This document shows, in pieces, positions 19,877-31,888 of a DNA stretch of 64,000 nt. Origin of the DNA: Chionoecetes opilio. Taxonomy: Eukaryota > Arthropoda > Malacostraca > Decapoda > Majidae. Made by a program: the position numbers and the translations under genes. The notes below the pieces were generated by a model. The model had not been told where the DNA came from. It did no database searches and worked only from the letters and a program-made list of their open reading frames with translations. The stretch's first letter is position 1. Each line of letters opens with the position of its first letter. Where the stretch lies: assembly GCA_016584305.1 (NCBI GenBank), contig JACEEZ010020491.1, positions 127,501 through 191,500 on the forward strand, given 5' to 3'.

Positions 19877-20455
19877 AGTGTAGCAACAACAAATCGGTGA
19901 TGAGCTGCATAGAACTCAGCACTACGGTAAACCCTGTAGTTATGGAGGATCCTCCAACGAGTATACAAACGAGGATGTGGTCGATCTTCTTAGCTACCCC
20001 TCCGGCATTATTATACCATGTCCAGTGGTGCAGCTCTTATCTCTGATACAAAGAAACTGCAATTTTCAACTTTATGGACTTTGCAAATTTCAGAAGGAGA
20101 TAACTAAAAAAGCTGCAATTCTCAATCTTCTGGACCAAGCAAAATTCAAAAGGAGAGAACTGTTAATGTTTCTGGTAACGGAGCCATGTAGATCAACAGA
20201 TAACTCGTAGCCATCTCTCACAGTCCCAGTAGAAACATTGATGTCGCTCAAGACGATGAGTATGTCGCGAGGATGACACTTGTCAAATATAGAGTCGAGT
20301 TAGGCGTAGCATCTCCTCTCTCGTTACACACTCGGTAGGAGCTACTGACCCTCATCNAGGTATGTCGCGAGGTGACCTGTCAATATAGAGTCGAGTTAAG
20401 GCGTAGAAATCTCCTTCTCTTCAGTTTCACACACCTCGGTAGGAGCTTACACTGT
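19877..20455 (-). pseudogene. RTE-like LINE endonuclease domain (5' half of the interrupted LINE)
   Basis: Minus-strand pieces spell the AP-endonuclease of the same LINE family: YAKLDSIFDKC, RDILIVLSDINVSTGTVRDG (GDFN degraded to SDIN), HGSVTRNINSSLLLNFA, RRLRIA, and AAHHRFVVATLK (catalytic DHR degraded to HHR). The sequence around 20228-20356 is repeated with small differences at 20358-20455 on the other side of a single N (20357), so the N-terminal end of the domain is present twice. Similarity stops near 20455. Confidence 0.75.
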
Positions 20456-20718
20456 AATAAACCATACACCGTACACACGTAATCATAGTAGCAACTTTAA
20501 TACAATATTTTTTTGCAATAAATGTCTGTATTACGAAAGCATATTTTTTTCAGCTATGAGTTCGTAGTTCCTTTTGATAGAACAACGGCAACCCACAACC
20601 CAATGGTTCCTGGACGGGGCTATTCGGCTTGATGCAACGACAGGTTAGTGTGAGTTAGAATTATATATATATATTATAATATATAATTATATATATATTT
20701 TTTAAATTATATAATTAT

Positions 20719-20764
<46 letters not shown>

Positions 20765-20787
20765 AAATATATATATTTTAAAAAAAA
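20456..20787. other. AT-rich spacer with (TA)n block, no gene
   Basis: Plain sequence to 20657 (including GACGGGGCTATTCGGCTTG) followed by a degenerate (TA)n/(A)n stretch that abuts the next transposon. No open frame or element end seen. Confidence 0.6.
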
Positions 20788-23700
20788 AGGGTACGCCGTA
20801 TAAAAAAAATTCTTTTTCCAACTTTGGCATGCCAATTTCCTATGTAAAATGAAATTCTAAGACGATTTTATCCTATTCCATTTTTGCATTTAAGCAATTC
20901 TTACTATGCAAAATCGCACTTTTATATTGCACCCTTATCGAATAATAATGCTTAAATGAGTATGCAGTGTCCGGTTGGTCCTGTTTATTGCATCATGCAC
21001 CAATATGAGTTCCAAATGACTAGCGTGGTAATATCTTTCTGATCAGTTGGTTCATCAGGCACTACATCACAGTGTTACAGCCTCTACGTTGGCCTAGAAC
21101 GTGTCCATCATGTCCTTCTTAGACCTGAAGCAGGGCATGGTCTCCCGGTGGTGGGCCCGAGCCCGGATGAACCCGTCTCTGGCCTGCTGCCCCACCATTG
21201 CTGCCGCAGCCTCTGTCACCTGCTTCACGACTCTTTCGGTGCTCTGAGAACTCCGGAACCTCGTACGGCTTTACCAGGATGTCCTGGATCTGATCCCCGG
21301 ACAGTGAACAGGTGAATGCCGGCTCGTGGACCTGGCCAGGCTGCCAGCTGATCAGTGTCTGCAAGCTGGTGGCTGACAAGTTCAGCTTGGGTGTGATGCG
21401 AGGTCTTACACTGGTGTCCCCATACTCCTTGCCAGCTCTCAGCTTCAAAGTCTTGGTCACGGCGAACCTGCGGTCGTCCTCACTCTGACTCGCCATCAGC
21501 GAGAGGAGGACACATTCTGAGTGTGCGAACCATGCTCCTGTCCGCACGTAGAAGGTCACAGCTGTTTGGACCTTCTTGGGCTGCGACCTCATCACTCTGA
21601 GCTGCGTGAGGATGTGCTTGGGGCCGTCCTCTAGTCTGTGGTGAACCTTGATGCCGTGAAAGGGTTTGAAGTACACCTGCAGGCAGTACTTGACTAGGTT
21701 TTTCCAGGGTGTTTCTGTTCTTTGCCAGTCAGTCCATGTTTTCTGGTCCACATGTACACGAGCGACTGGGCTGTGGTGAGCCATCGGAGTGGGACACCTT
21801 CCCACACTTGATCTCCTGCAGCTCGGACGGGGAACGCCCGCTTCCCAGCCTGGACCAGCTGGTAGGAGACCTGCTGGTCAGTGGACATGTTGACCAGGAT
21901 TACTCCGGATCTACGTGAGATCTTCACCGCCTGGCACCCCTCTGAACTCTGCGTTGTACGCATCTCATTCACGCGGACAGCAGACTGAAACACTGGCCCC
22001 GTGAAGCCAGTGTCAGATGAGGTAGGCCCGTCGATGCTGGTGATAAGGTGGCGCAGGGGCAACTCGTTTGTGTGCAACACGCATATACTCCAGAAGAGCT
22101 TGCTCCCAGCATCTTCTCCAAAGGGGCGTGAGTACCACCCTTCCACCCCGTGTTGGCCCTAGTTGAGTCACCTTGCAGTACGATCAGTGAGTCGGTGGAG
22201 TCGTATGTCACCAGCAGATCATGAGAGCTGAGCCCCCTTTAAACCCCGGCTTCTCAGGGCCCCGGGTCCTCTGATACAAGTGCCAAAGGTACCTTCCAGA
22301 TGGCTCCTCTGTCACTGACACATGCTCCTCCCTGATCAACCTTGGGTGCAGTTTCCCATGGCTGTCGGGCACCATCCCCCTGGTCTTGTCCTTCCCCCCA
22401 TCGTAACCCAATCCAACTTTTTTGGGTACCCTGGTGCTTCCCTGGTAAAGGCCCCTGGCCGATGCCATGGCATCCTGCCTGCCCTCCTCACCTTGTTAGG
22501 GTCGCAGACCAGGTACGACATGTCTGGAGACAGGTGGCCGTCAGCGTAAGCCCTGGAGGAATCCAGAAGCCAAGGCAGCAGCAGCAGTGGGGGGGAACGT
22601 CGAACGGATGCTTGCCAGCGCCAGGTTCCGGACTGGCATTGGTTTCTTCTTGCAGTGGTCCCGTCCAAGTACTGCATCACAAGGGGTGCAAGGACCCCAG
22701 CCTCTCCCGGGGCAGTCGGTCTACCAGTATGGCAGCCTCCTGTTGCCCCCTGCTTCTTTCCTCTGAGTGGCAGGGTGAACGACCCCTCCGTCCCATCCTG
22801 AGAATCCTGGTGATCTTCAGCCTGGCCCAGGAACATCTGCTCCTGCAGCTCAAGACGTCTGACCTTTTCATCTTTCTGCTTTCTGCTTCTTCAGCTTAGC
22901 CCCCTCTTCCAACTGCTTTCTCTTTGCTGCTTTCACTTGTCTATGCGTCTCATTCTTGTCTACCCCTGTCATCATCATTGCACTCTCCTCCCCCAAACCC
23001 TTTATCCTCTGGTAGTACAGCCACTCCAGGTCTAAAGTAAGGGGCTTTGCTGGCCAGGGGGCCCGTCCCCACTGCACTGTGCTCTCCGTGGCACAGCTGG
23101 GGCTTGGAGCAGGGGATTCCTGGTCCTTGCAGAGGAAGATCGTGTGAGGGCAGGCCGTTATGTCAAACAGCCCGTCCATATTCTTCTCCACGAATTTTCC
23201 TTTATGCTTTAGTTGCTCTGTCTCTCACCACTTCACTAACCTTCTTCCAAAAATTATCTATCCTTCTGGGGCCACGGGGCCGTTCAATAACCCACTGGGG
23301 GGTGCAAACTGGGCGTTTGATTTCTTCCACTGGGCAAGCACCTGGGGGTCAGTTCCTTCGCAATGTCTCTCACTGGGTACCCCCCGCTTGTCAACACCCT
23401 CCCAGATGCCGCTGAGTTCTTGCAGAAGGATTCCTCTTCAACACGCGCGATACGTAGGCAACCTCACTCTCAGCAAAAATCTCGTCCACCGCCAAAAAAG
23501 GCGGCCAACTTGGATCCAGAGCTCTGTCTAGTTGCGGGCTTCGACCCACTTGCTTTACAAGGAGAAGCCATCCTGAAAAAGACGATCAAGAATTTGATGA
23601 TAGGTGCAAATGAAGCCGTTACTTTAGCGGGGCTAAGCTATGTTTTTGCATATAAATATAAAAGTCCATTTTGCATAGCAAGAAGTGCTCAAACCAAATG

Positions 23701-23805
23701 TTGACGCGGGCAAACCACCTTAAAATTCAATTTTACATAAGAAAACACCCTGCCAAATTCGAAATAATCTATATTTCACTTTTCATTGCACCTACGGCGT
23801 ACCCT
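20788..23805 (-). mobile_element. 3.0-kb TIR DNA transposon of unknown superfamily
   Basis: Both ends read AGGGTACGCCGTA in opposite orientation, and imperfect inverted similarity continues for about 180 bp (ATGTAAAAT, CTATGCAAAAT, TTTTATATT). The single gene runs on the minus strand. Left flank is A-rich and right flank is AAATTG, so a target duplication cannot be read with confidence (AA or AAA possible). The GC-rich coding core contrasts strongly with the AT-rich ends. Confidence 0.75.
21119..23420 (-). pseudogene. Transposon protein of unknown family (broken)
   Basis: Read right to left: LSGIWEGVDKRG, VLAQWKKSNAQFAPPSG (about 23320), MDGLFDI-CPHTIFLC, a basic helical segment (KRKQLEEGAKLKKQKAER, likely coiled coil), SPDMSYLVCDP, GLYQGSTRVPKKVGLGYDGG, EEHVSVTEEPSGRYLWHL, VLQGDSTRANTGWKGG, WSICVLHTNELPLRHLITSI, STDQQVSYQLVQAGKR, RWLTTAQSLVYMWTRKHGL, YCLQVYFKPFHGIKVHHRL, and a C-terminus ending near SREAGDRG. 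LQGDST and CVLHTNELPLRH could be acidic/histidine positions of a DDE-type nuclease, but I cannot prove that. Five or more frameshifts break it. The two longest pieces are 21119-21805 and 21694-22146. Probably a transposase, because it is the only gene between the TIRs. Confidence 0.6.
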
Positions 23806-24626
23806 AAATTGAGCATAGCACATAATTGGTAAAGATATAGTCAATAATGCATTTTGTGTCATAAAGGGGAAAATAAAAAGACATAATACCATGCTTCACA
23901 TATTCTATTAACAATAAATACTTTGTATATACCCCGCCTGCAGCCCAAAACCGCATGCAGCCGTGAATGTATGGATGCCACCAGCGTCCACGTGACATAA
24001 AAAATTACGTTTATGATTGATACGCAAAAGGTGTAACAGGGAATAAACCACTACAATGGGCTAGATTACACAAACCTATACAAACGGCAAATAAAGTCTA
24101 CCTAGCACGTATCATTGCATATATTAATTACATGTCCCTTAATACATTGCCATTATTGTTGGTTAGTGTACGTTTGAACGCATTATGCAACTTAGCAACA
24201 CGAAATATTGATGGGTTGGATACAGGCAGGAAAGAAAAATATGGACAGACAGAGAGTAGAGAGAGAGGACTAACTGGTGTTATCACTCGCCAAACATAAT
24301 GTGTTGTGACGGCCCTCTGTTCGGAACGTTTCCATCACAGAATAGACACCTCCGAAAGTCGCAGGCTTGTCAGCATCTCCACGATATTCCATATTCATAG
24401 ATGCGACAACGGGCGCGTTTGCCCATAGGGAGTATGTGGCATCCCCCGTTATTGGATTAAAACAATCGTGCCGGTTCGAAATCCAGAACACCATCAATAT
24501 CTAATTCATTCTATCATCACCAATCATGGGATACCAACCTCCCATATCATAAGCACTTGAAAGATGTTTACAGTATTTTCGGACCCTATGCACCCATATT
24601 TATTTACCATAGTACATATATTATAG

Positions 24627-24696
<70 letters not shown>

Positions 24697-24796
24697 ATAG
24701 TATATATATATATTTTATATATATATACTATATATATATAGATATATATAATAATATATATGATAATATATATAAATAATATATATAATATATATA

Positions 24797-24835
<39 letters not shown>

Positions 24836-25055
24836 TATATATCCTCAGATATGTATTTGAATATTGATTTCACTATGCATAGGCATATATGTTTATAAGA
24901 TGATACTTCATTCCCTTAGTAGAGTTTAAACTGATATTTGAACGGCATGGTGACGCACGTTAAATCTGTACTACTCATATCTTCTGCATAATAATCTCTC
25001 CTTCTCTATATTTCTCTCCCAATCTCTCTCTCTTTCATATTATAATGGGACACAG
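23806..25055. other. Unassigned sequence with a 225-bp AT tract
   Basis: 23806-24617 is unique-looking. It contains a minus-strand open segment of 75 codons (24270-24497, LWANAPVVASMNMEYRGDAD) with no recognised domain. 24618-24842 is a degenerate (TA)n tract. 24843-25055 is intron-like and ends in a polypyrimidine tract and a 3' splice site for the exon at 25056. Confidence 0.5.
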
Positions 25056-25214
25056 GAAGCTGACATGTGTGTGCCCATTGCGGCCCAGACTTGGGAGAGA
25101 TTGCAGGTGGCAGACTTTGGTGAACCAATTATCATCGACGAATTTAGTGTTATGACTACGCGTCCAGTGATGAAATCTGATATGTCAGGATTCGTCAAAC
25201 CTTTTACAGTTCAG
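25056..25214 (+). CDS. Candidate internal exon of a host gene (53 codons)
   Basis: A good polypyrimidine tract (TTCTCTCCCAATCTCTCTCTC) followed by GGACACAG gives an acceptor, and CAG/GTGCGT gives a donor 159 bp later. The frame between them is fully open and phase 0 on both sides. It starts EADMCVPIAAQTWERLQVAD and ends SDMSGFVKPFTVQ. Composition is balanced and codon use looks protein-like, unlike the surrounding repeats. I do not recognise the protein, and no companion exons are evident within several kb. Transposon-rich introns of 10 kb or more would be normal for this type of genome. Confidence 0.45.
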
Positions 25215-25639
25215 GTGCGTTTACGTTGTATTGCCTCCTAATAGGCACCCAATATTCCTTTTAGTACAAAAAATAATTATATTTCCTACCACATAATGAT
25301 GTCTCTTACTTTATTTTCTGTCATATTGAATGACATGTACGTATTGATAATCGTATTTATTATATATACATATTCATCCCATTAACAAACACTATAGTTA
25401 TCACTGTTGATCGCTAAATATTTGATAATGCTATTTTAAAAATAATAAGGAAACCCTTGTGAGCCATCCACGTTTCTATCAAGGATAGGTGTAAAGGTGT
25501 GTTTAAGGAGTAAAAATTAAAGATATGATAAAGAGTAGGAGAAGTGACAACAGTGAAAACAACAGCAATGTAATATAAGAGATCCCATGCAACGGTTGTT
25601 TTGTCATGTATTACAGTGAATCGTCGCGTGGTATCAAAA

Positions 25640-25941
25640 AGCGAGTATATGAACACACCAACGATTAATGCCACCACAGAACATCAAATTCTTTGGCATT
25701 ACATGCTGAGAGACACGGTCACATGCCAAATTGGAAAGATGTTAAAGTCCTTCACACTGGGCTGTTGAAAAATATGAGGAAAACCGTAGAAACCGCTCTA
25801 ATCACAACGGACGAAGTGACCGATCATCGGGATGGATTCGTCACCCTGTTGCAACCCGCAGCCAGGTTTATTTTCGCCGGGACGCATATTCCTGTTCGCT
25901 ATGCGAGTATGTGGTTTCCGAGTAGAGACGCTTGGCTGTAG
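25640..25941 (+). pseudogene. Possible tail of a GIY-YIG endonuclease (Penelope-like?)
   Basis: The open segment reads SLALHAERHGHMPNWKDVKV ... NMRKTVETALITTDEVTDHR DGFVTL. The spacing of His-x-x-x-x-GH, Pro-Asn-Trp, Arg...Glu...Ile and the later HRDGF resembles the end of GIY-YIG nuclease domains in Penelope-like retroelements. No GIY or YIG motif or RT is present nearby. The similarity is from pattern memory only, so the call is tentative. Confidence 0.3.
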
Positions 25942-26483
25942 CTCCGATACTAACCGTAGGATTTTCTCGAAAATACCCTCCCTCATTGTAATTCCACACA
26001 AAGTTCTAAGCAATGACCAGAAAACCACCTACCCTCTCGTAACCTAACGTACCTGATGTGTTCAAGAGTAAACGCCACATACTCTTCCAGAAAACGGGAA
26101 TATGCCGCCGGAACCGGGAAGGCAGCCCAATCAGAGGGAGGGAATAGATCAGAGATAAATCTGTCTACAAAAACCCTTATAGTTTTCCTTTCAATATTTG
26201 TGTCATTACCTCACACCTGCTTCATAGTTCAATTATGAACACATCCACACGTGAGCTTGGCGATCTGAATCCTCACTTCATTCCTCTCCGAACCAACACT
26301 TTCTCAACCAGCACCACTCATTTACCTATGTATATCTCTTTCTCACTGCAAAGTGTGACTTACTTCTGACTTACTTATTTTTTACTTACGAACGAACAAA
26401 CGAAACTTATTTCAGACGCTTGCCGTTCCAATGACCAAAATATAGCACTTTTGATAGTAGACCAACAAAGTTTTTGAAAGCCA
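25942..26483. other. Unassigned spacer, no gene recognised
   Basis: Short frames in several phases, none with a recognisable domain. Sequence complexity is normal. It ends where the first copy of the 2.4-kb duplication begins. Confidence 0.5.
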
Positions 26484-26769
26484 TGTGCATTTGAACAGTT
26501 CATTCTGTCATTTCGAGGGACTTGTATTCTAATTGTTATTATTCACAAACCGTTTAATCATATCCAGCAAGCCACCTCAATACCTATATTATATTACCTT
26601 GTATATTGCTGTGTATGTGGCCTCGAGAAGCTTCAGGATGACGCAATATTTAACCACGTGCTGTGTATGTAGCTGCGAGACGCTTCGTGATTGGCAAGGA
26701 AGAGACGCCGCAGGGGATATAAGAGGCGCACCCTGGGACATACGCTGGGTCAGTCACCATGCTTGTGAG

Positions 26770-27440
26770 TCACCCGTTCCTGAAATTCACCTTTCACTGA
26801 CTTCACTCTCTGTCTACTCTTCACTCCCTTATGCTCACCACCGTCAAAAGAACAATGTCCAACTCCTGTCCTTCCCAACACCATCATCTCTGACATTGTA
26901 TCGCCTAAAACTCATATGTTTTCCTTCATTGGGTGCCAAGCCATGTCGGGTATCTGGTAACGAAACGAGAGACGAGGCAGGCAGCAGAGCCAGCACAGCG
27001 CCGAAGTACCTTCCCTCCTCCCCAGTTACGCCCAGATAAAGTCTTCTGTCAACGGAGCTGCTCTCAGGCCTCCCAACTTCGTCTCAACGACGCTATGGAG
27101 CATGCTCTCGTCTGCCACATGGGTACATCACAGCCACACAGCAGACATACGCCTCACCTACACCTTTTCCCGGCCTCACTCCACCGTAGTACGACAGAGG
27201 TCCGACTAAGGCTCGCTTCCATTGCTCCACCCAAATACTTGTGACGACCCTGCCCCCTGTCCTCACTGTTTCGTAGAGCACAAAATCCCCTTGAGCACTA
27301 CCTGTCCACTGCCCCAGCATCCCACGTCAATTCGCCATCTGATCCCTGCCTTCCCCAGAGCACGGAAAGATGTACGGGCTTGCACGTGTCGTTGCCTCTC
27401 ACTGTACTTACGCTCGGGCCCCTTGTTTCCCCTACCCTCA
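26770..27440 (+). pseudogene. LINE RNase H fragment, broken copy
   Basis: Same protein as 28928-29839, but cut into three frames by single-base insertions (for example CTGACTTCACTC against CTGACTCACTC, and homopolymer changes at 26925-26945). Recognisable pieces are VPEIHLSLTSLS, GNETRDEAGSRASTAP and CPHCFVEHKIPL. Confidence 0.65.
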
Positions 27441-28017
27441 CCCCCGTTAACATTATTTTAATATTTGAACACTCTGACGGGCTTTATATTTAGCCCGTGC
27501 TTCTCTTCAGAGAAAGCAATATGGTGGTGAAAAAAAAAAAAAAAAAAAAAAAAGTAGAGAGAGGAAGACGAGAAACTACGTGACAGACAAGACTGTGTGC
27601 TCTGCTCTGCCTGTGTGTAGCTTTTCTGTGTGGCGTATGAGACCTTCCCCGTGGCCCTAAGGGTAGAGTGGTATTGTGGTGAGGACTGTGCAGTACTGTG
27701 AGGTGTAATAGTGCCGCCTAGGACGGTGTTATAGGAAGGAATAGCCGTGAGACAGCGTGTGCCTCAGGCCGGGTGACACGTTGAGGCCTGAGGGGTTTCA
27801 CATGGGTGAAAATCCACTCCGGCAAACGCATATCCGCAAACCCCAATCATTACGTTGCGCAACCGCAAGACCGCAAATTTCTTGAAGCTCACATTTTTGC
27901 AACCGCAAGTCCGCAAATCTGCAAAACAATCATGTGATATTTTCTCTGCATATTTTGCAAAAATAGAGGTAATACTGTAGTAGTTAATTTATATATTATT
28001 TACTAAATCATTATGGC

Positions 28018-28880
<863 letters not shown>

Positions 28881-28927
28881 NTGTGCATTTGACAGTTCAT
28901 GCTCATTTCGAGGGACTTGTATTCTAA

Positions 28928-29839
28928 TTGTTATTATTCACAAACCGTTTAATCATATCCAGCAAGCCACCTCAATACCTATATTATATTACCTTGTATA
29001 TTGCTGTGTATGTGGCCTCGAGAAGCTTCAGGATGACGCAATATTTAACCACGTGCTGTGTATGTAGCTGCGAGACGCTTCGTGATTGGCAAGGAAGAGA
29101 CGCCGCAGGGGATATAAGAGCGCACCCTGGACATACGCTGGGTAGTCACCATGCTTGTGAGTCACCCGTTCCTGAAATTCACCTTTTCACTGACTCACTC
29201 TCTGCTCTTCACTCCCTTAATGCTACCACCGTCAAAGACAATGTCCAACTCCTGTCTTCCACCCACCATCATCTCCTGACATTGTATCGCCTAAACTCAG
29301 ATGTTTTCCTTCATTGGGTGCCAAGCCATGTCGGTGTATCTGGTAACGAACGAGCAGACGAGGCAGCACGCAGAGCCAGCACAGCGCCGGAAGTTACCTT
29401 TCCCCTCCTCCCCAGTTACGCCCAGATAAAGTCTTCTGTCAACCGAGCTGCTCTTCAGGCCTCCCAACTTCTTCTCAACGACGCTATGGAGCATGGCTCT
29501 CGTTCTGCCACATGGTACATCACAGCCACCAGACATACGCCTCACCTACACCTTTCCCGGCTCACTCCACCTGTAGTACGACAGATGGTCCGACTAAGGC
29601 TCGGCTTCCATTGCTCCACCCAAATACTTGGTGACGACCCTGCCCCCTGTCCTCACTGTTTCGTAGAGCCACAAAATCCCCTTGAGCACTACCTGCTCCA
29701 CTGCCCAGCATCCCACTCAATTCGCCATCTGATCCCTGCCTCCCCAGAGCCGGAATATGTACGGGCTGCACGTGTCGTTGCCTCCTCACCTTTACCTACG
29801 CTCGCTGCCCTTGTTTCCTCCTACCCTCCCCCCCGTTAA
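28928..29839 (+). CDS. LINE RNase H / Cys-His tail fragment with open frame
   Basis: A 303-codon open frame. Residues about 80-175 match a LINE-type RNase H domain: EIHLFTDSLSALHSL (catalytic Asp), FLHWVPSHVGVSGNERADEA (catalytic His and Asp). The C-terminal part has C-x2-C and C..H positions (CPHCFVEPQNPLEHYLLHCP), the zinc knuckle typical of I/Jockey-type elements that follows RNase H. The first about 75 codons are not RNase H sequence, so the true start is unlikely to be the first ATG. RNase H removes the RNA strand after first-strand synthesis. No RT of the same element precedes it, so this is a 5'-truncated fragment. Confidence 0.6.
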   Translation: MLLFTNRLIISSKPPQYLYYITLYIAVYVASRSFRMTQYLTTCCVCSCETLRDWQGRDAAGDIRAHPGHTLGSHHACESPVPEIHLFTDSLSALHSLNATTVKDNVQLLSSTHHHLLTLYRLNSDVFLHWVPSHVGVSGNERADEAARRASTAPEVTFPLLPSYAQIKSSVNRAALQASQLLLNDAMEHGSRSATWYITATRHTPHLHLSRLTPPVVRQMVRLRLGFHCSTQILGDDPAPCPHCFVEPQNPLEHYLLHCPASHSIRHLIPASPEPEYVRAARVVASSPLPTLAALVSSYPPPR

Positions 29840-30431
29840 CATTATTTATAAATATTGAACACTCTGACGGGCTTTATATTTAGCCCGTGCTTCTCTCTTC
29901 AGAGAAAGCAATAGGGAAAAAAAAAGAAAAAAAAAAAGTAGAGAGAGGAAGACGAGAAACTACGTGACAGACAAGACTGTGTGCTCTGCTCTGCCTGTGT
30001 GTAGCTTTTCTGTGTGGCATATGAGACCTTCCCCGTGGCCCTAAGGGTAGAGTGGTATTGTGGTGAGGACTGTGCAGTACTGTGAGGTGTAATAGTGCCG
30101 CCTAGGACGGTGTTATAGGAAGGAATAGCCGTGAGACAGCGTGTGCCTCAGGCCGGGTGACACGTTGAGGCCTGAGGGGTTTCACATGGGTGAAAATCCA
30201 CTCCGGCAAACGCATATCCGCAAACCCCAATCATTACGTTGCGCAACCGCAAGACCGCAAATTTCTTGAAGCTCACATTTTTGCAACCGCAAGTCCGCAA
30301 ATCTGCAAAACAATCATGTGATATTTTCTCTGCATATTTTGCAAAAATAGAGGTAATACTGTAGTAGTTAATTTTATATTATTTACTAAATCATTATGGC
30401 AATATATATTATATATATATTATATATATAT

Positions 30432-30483
<52 letters not shown>

Positions 30484-30513
30484 ATATATATATATAATAT
30501 ATATATATATATA

Positions 30514-31265
30514 GTGGATGTCGATGCTCCCATCAAGGCAGCTGGTGTTTGTAATATCAATGCGGATCTCCTCAAAGCGGGGTGTGAGGCCGTGATACGC
30601 GGGTTGCATGTTGTCCTGACTGCCGTGTGGCAATCAGGTACCATTCCTCCTGACTGGAAAAGGGGCCTGGTCGTCCCTATCTGTAAAGGAAGAGGAGACC
30701 GTCAGGACTGCAATAATACCTCGGTAGTACACTGTTTCAGTGTGCCAGGCAAAGTGCTTGCCCATCTATTGCTAACACGGATCACAAGTCATCTGCTGAA
30801 GCATCAGAGACCTCAGCAGTCTGGGTTCACGCCTGGTAAGTCAACAACGGACCGTATCCTAGCGCTCCGTGTCCTGGTGGAACGCCGACGTGAGTTTTGA
30901 CATGGGATGCTTGCAGCCTATGTTGATCTCAAGAAGGCGTATGACTCAGTGCATCGCGAGTAAATCTGGGATCTACTGCGACTTCGCGGGATTCCTACAT
31001 GGATATTGGTTTGATAACTGGTCTGTACTCATGGACTGAGAGTGCTGTGAAGTGTGGGGGAGGTGTATCCAGCTTCTTTCCTGTTAATACAGGAGTGAGG
31101 CAAGGGTGCGTCCTTGCCCCATCACTTTTCAACACTTGCATGGACTGGGTATTGGGCAAAGTTGTAGATCAAAGGGATTGTGGAGCATCACTAGGTAACA
31201 CCAAGATCACAGATCTTGTTTTTGCCGATGATGCAGAAATATTTACCGAGTCGTTGGAGGTCCTG
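30514..31265 (+). pseudogene. RTE-like LINE RT fragment, continued at 35877
   Basis: Same domains as the first copy, plus the palm active site TKITDLVFADDAEIF (about 31200-31245). The frame breaks near 30715 (NYRG region), after RRREF, after HRE, and near 31005. The coding sequence stops at ESLEVL and resumes at 35877 with VMTLKALHEEAKPLGLEVSW, 4.6 kb away across the Harbinger element. Confidence 0.85.
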
Positions 31266-31448
31266 GGCCCATACTTATAAGGGCTCCATAAGCCTTATGG
31301 GTTTCCCATAAACAGACAAAATGGCGAAGTTCGCCATAAGTCACCGAAAATCTCCATAAGTGCTTGTGTTTTCCCATAAATTCTCCATAAGCGCTATGGG
31401 AGGTCCGGAGCTCCCATAAGGACCCTTATGTTAATATAAGCCATCAAC

Positions 31449-31720
31449 ATGGCAGCACAACAACTCTTCCGGCAGCGCCAACCCAGGAATTTTCGTGTCA
31501 GAAGAGACGTTCTCGGCGAATTGAGTGACGAAGAACTTGTCAAGAGGTATCGGCTGAACCAGGAGGGAATTATGTATGTCACTCTCGTGAATGCATCCTC
31601 CAGAGTAAAAAAAAAATGAACCATACACTGACAGCGGGAATTAAAATTATAATAACATTATGACTGTTTCCTCGCCACTGGCAAGATGCAGCTGCTGCAG
31701 TGATGACCATGGAGCAGCAG
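31449..31720 (+). pseudogene. HARBI1-like transposase N-terminal remnant
   Basis: MAAQQLFRQRQPRNFRVRRD, VLGELSDEELVKRYRLNQEG and IMYVT match the helical N-terminus of PIF/Harbinger transposases (the R-F-x-x-x-x-I region). After a gap, HTLTAGIKI and, in another frame, LFLATGKMQLL match the next conserved block (LxxxLRFLATGxxQ). Two frameshifts are visible. No DDE residues remain before the sequence is cut at about 31860-31888. Confidence 0.65.
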
Positions 31721-31888
31721 AAGTGGACAGGGAAAATATTTGCCCAAGGCCGTCCATGATAATACTCTCGTGTACCCAAATTCTCGGAGAGATAACAACC
31801 GAGAATTCTCGCTGACGGAAATATTCCCCGACAGTTCCACTTGTACTAATAGATGAAAAGGACGATTAAAGGGTTTACATTGTTTATT

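Larger units (their letters stand above)
28882..31265 (+). repeat. Second copy of the 2.4-kb near-duplication
   Basis: Collinear with 26484-28880 with differences mostly in homopolymers and in the (TA)n tract. Unlike copy one, its LINE part continues intact to LVFADDAEIFTESLEVL, where a Harbinger insertion begins. Confidence 0.85.

Noticed and set aside
22322..23704. Plus-strand frames opposite the 20788-23805 transposon gene
   Set aside because: Shadows of the GC-rich minus-strand coding sequence, whose conserved-looking blocks are all on the other strand.
24270..24497. 75-codon minus-strand frame as a gene
   Set aside because: No domain, no splice context that I can defend, and no neighbour. 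Left as unassigned.
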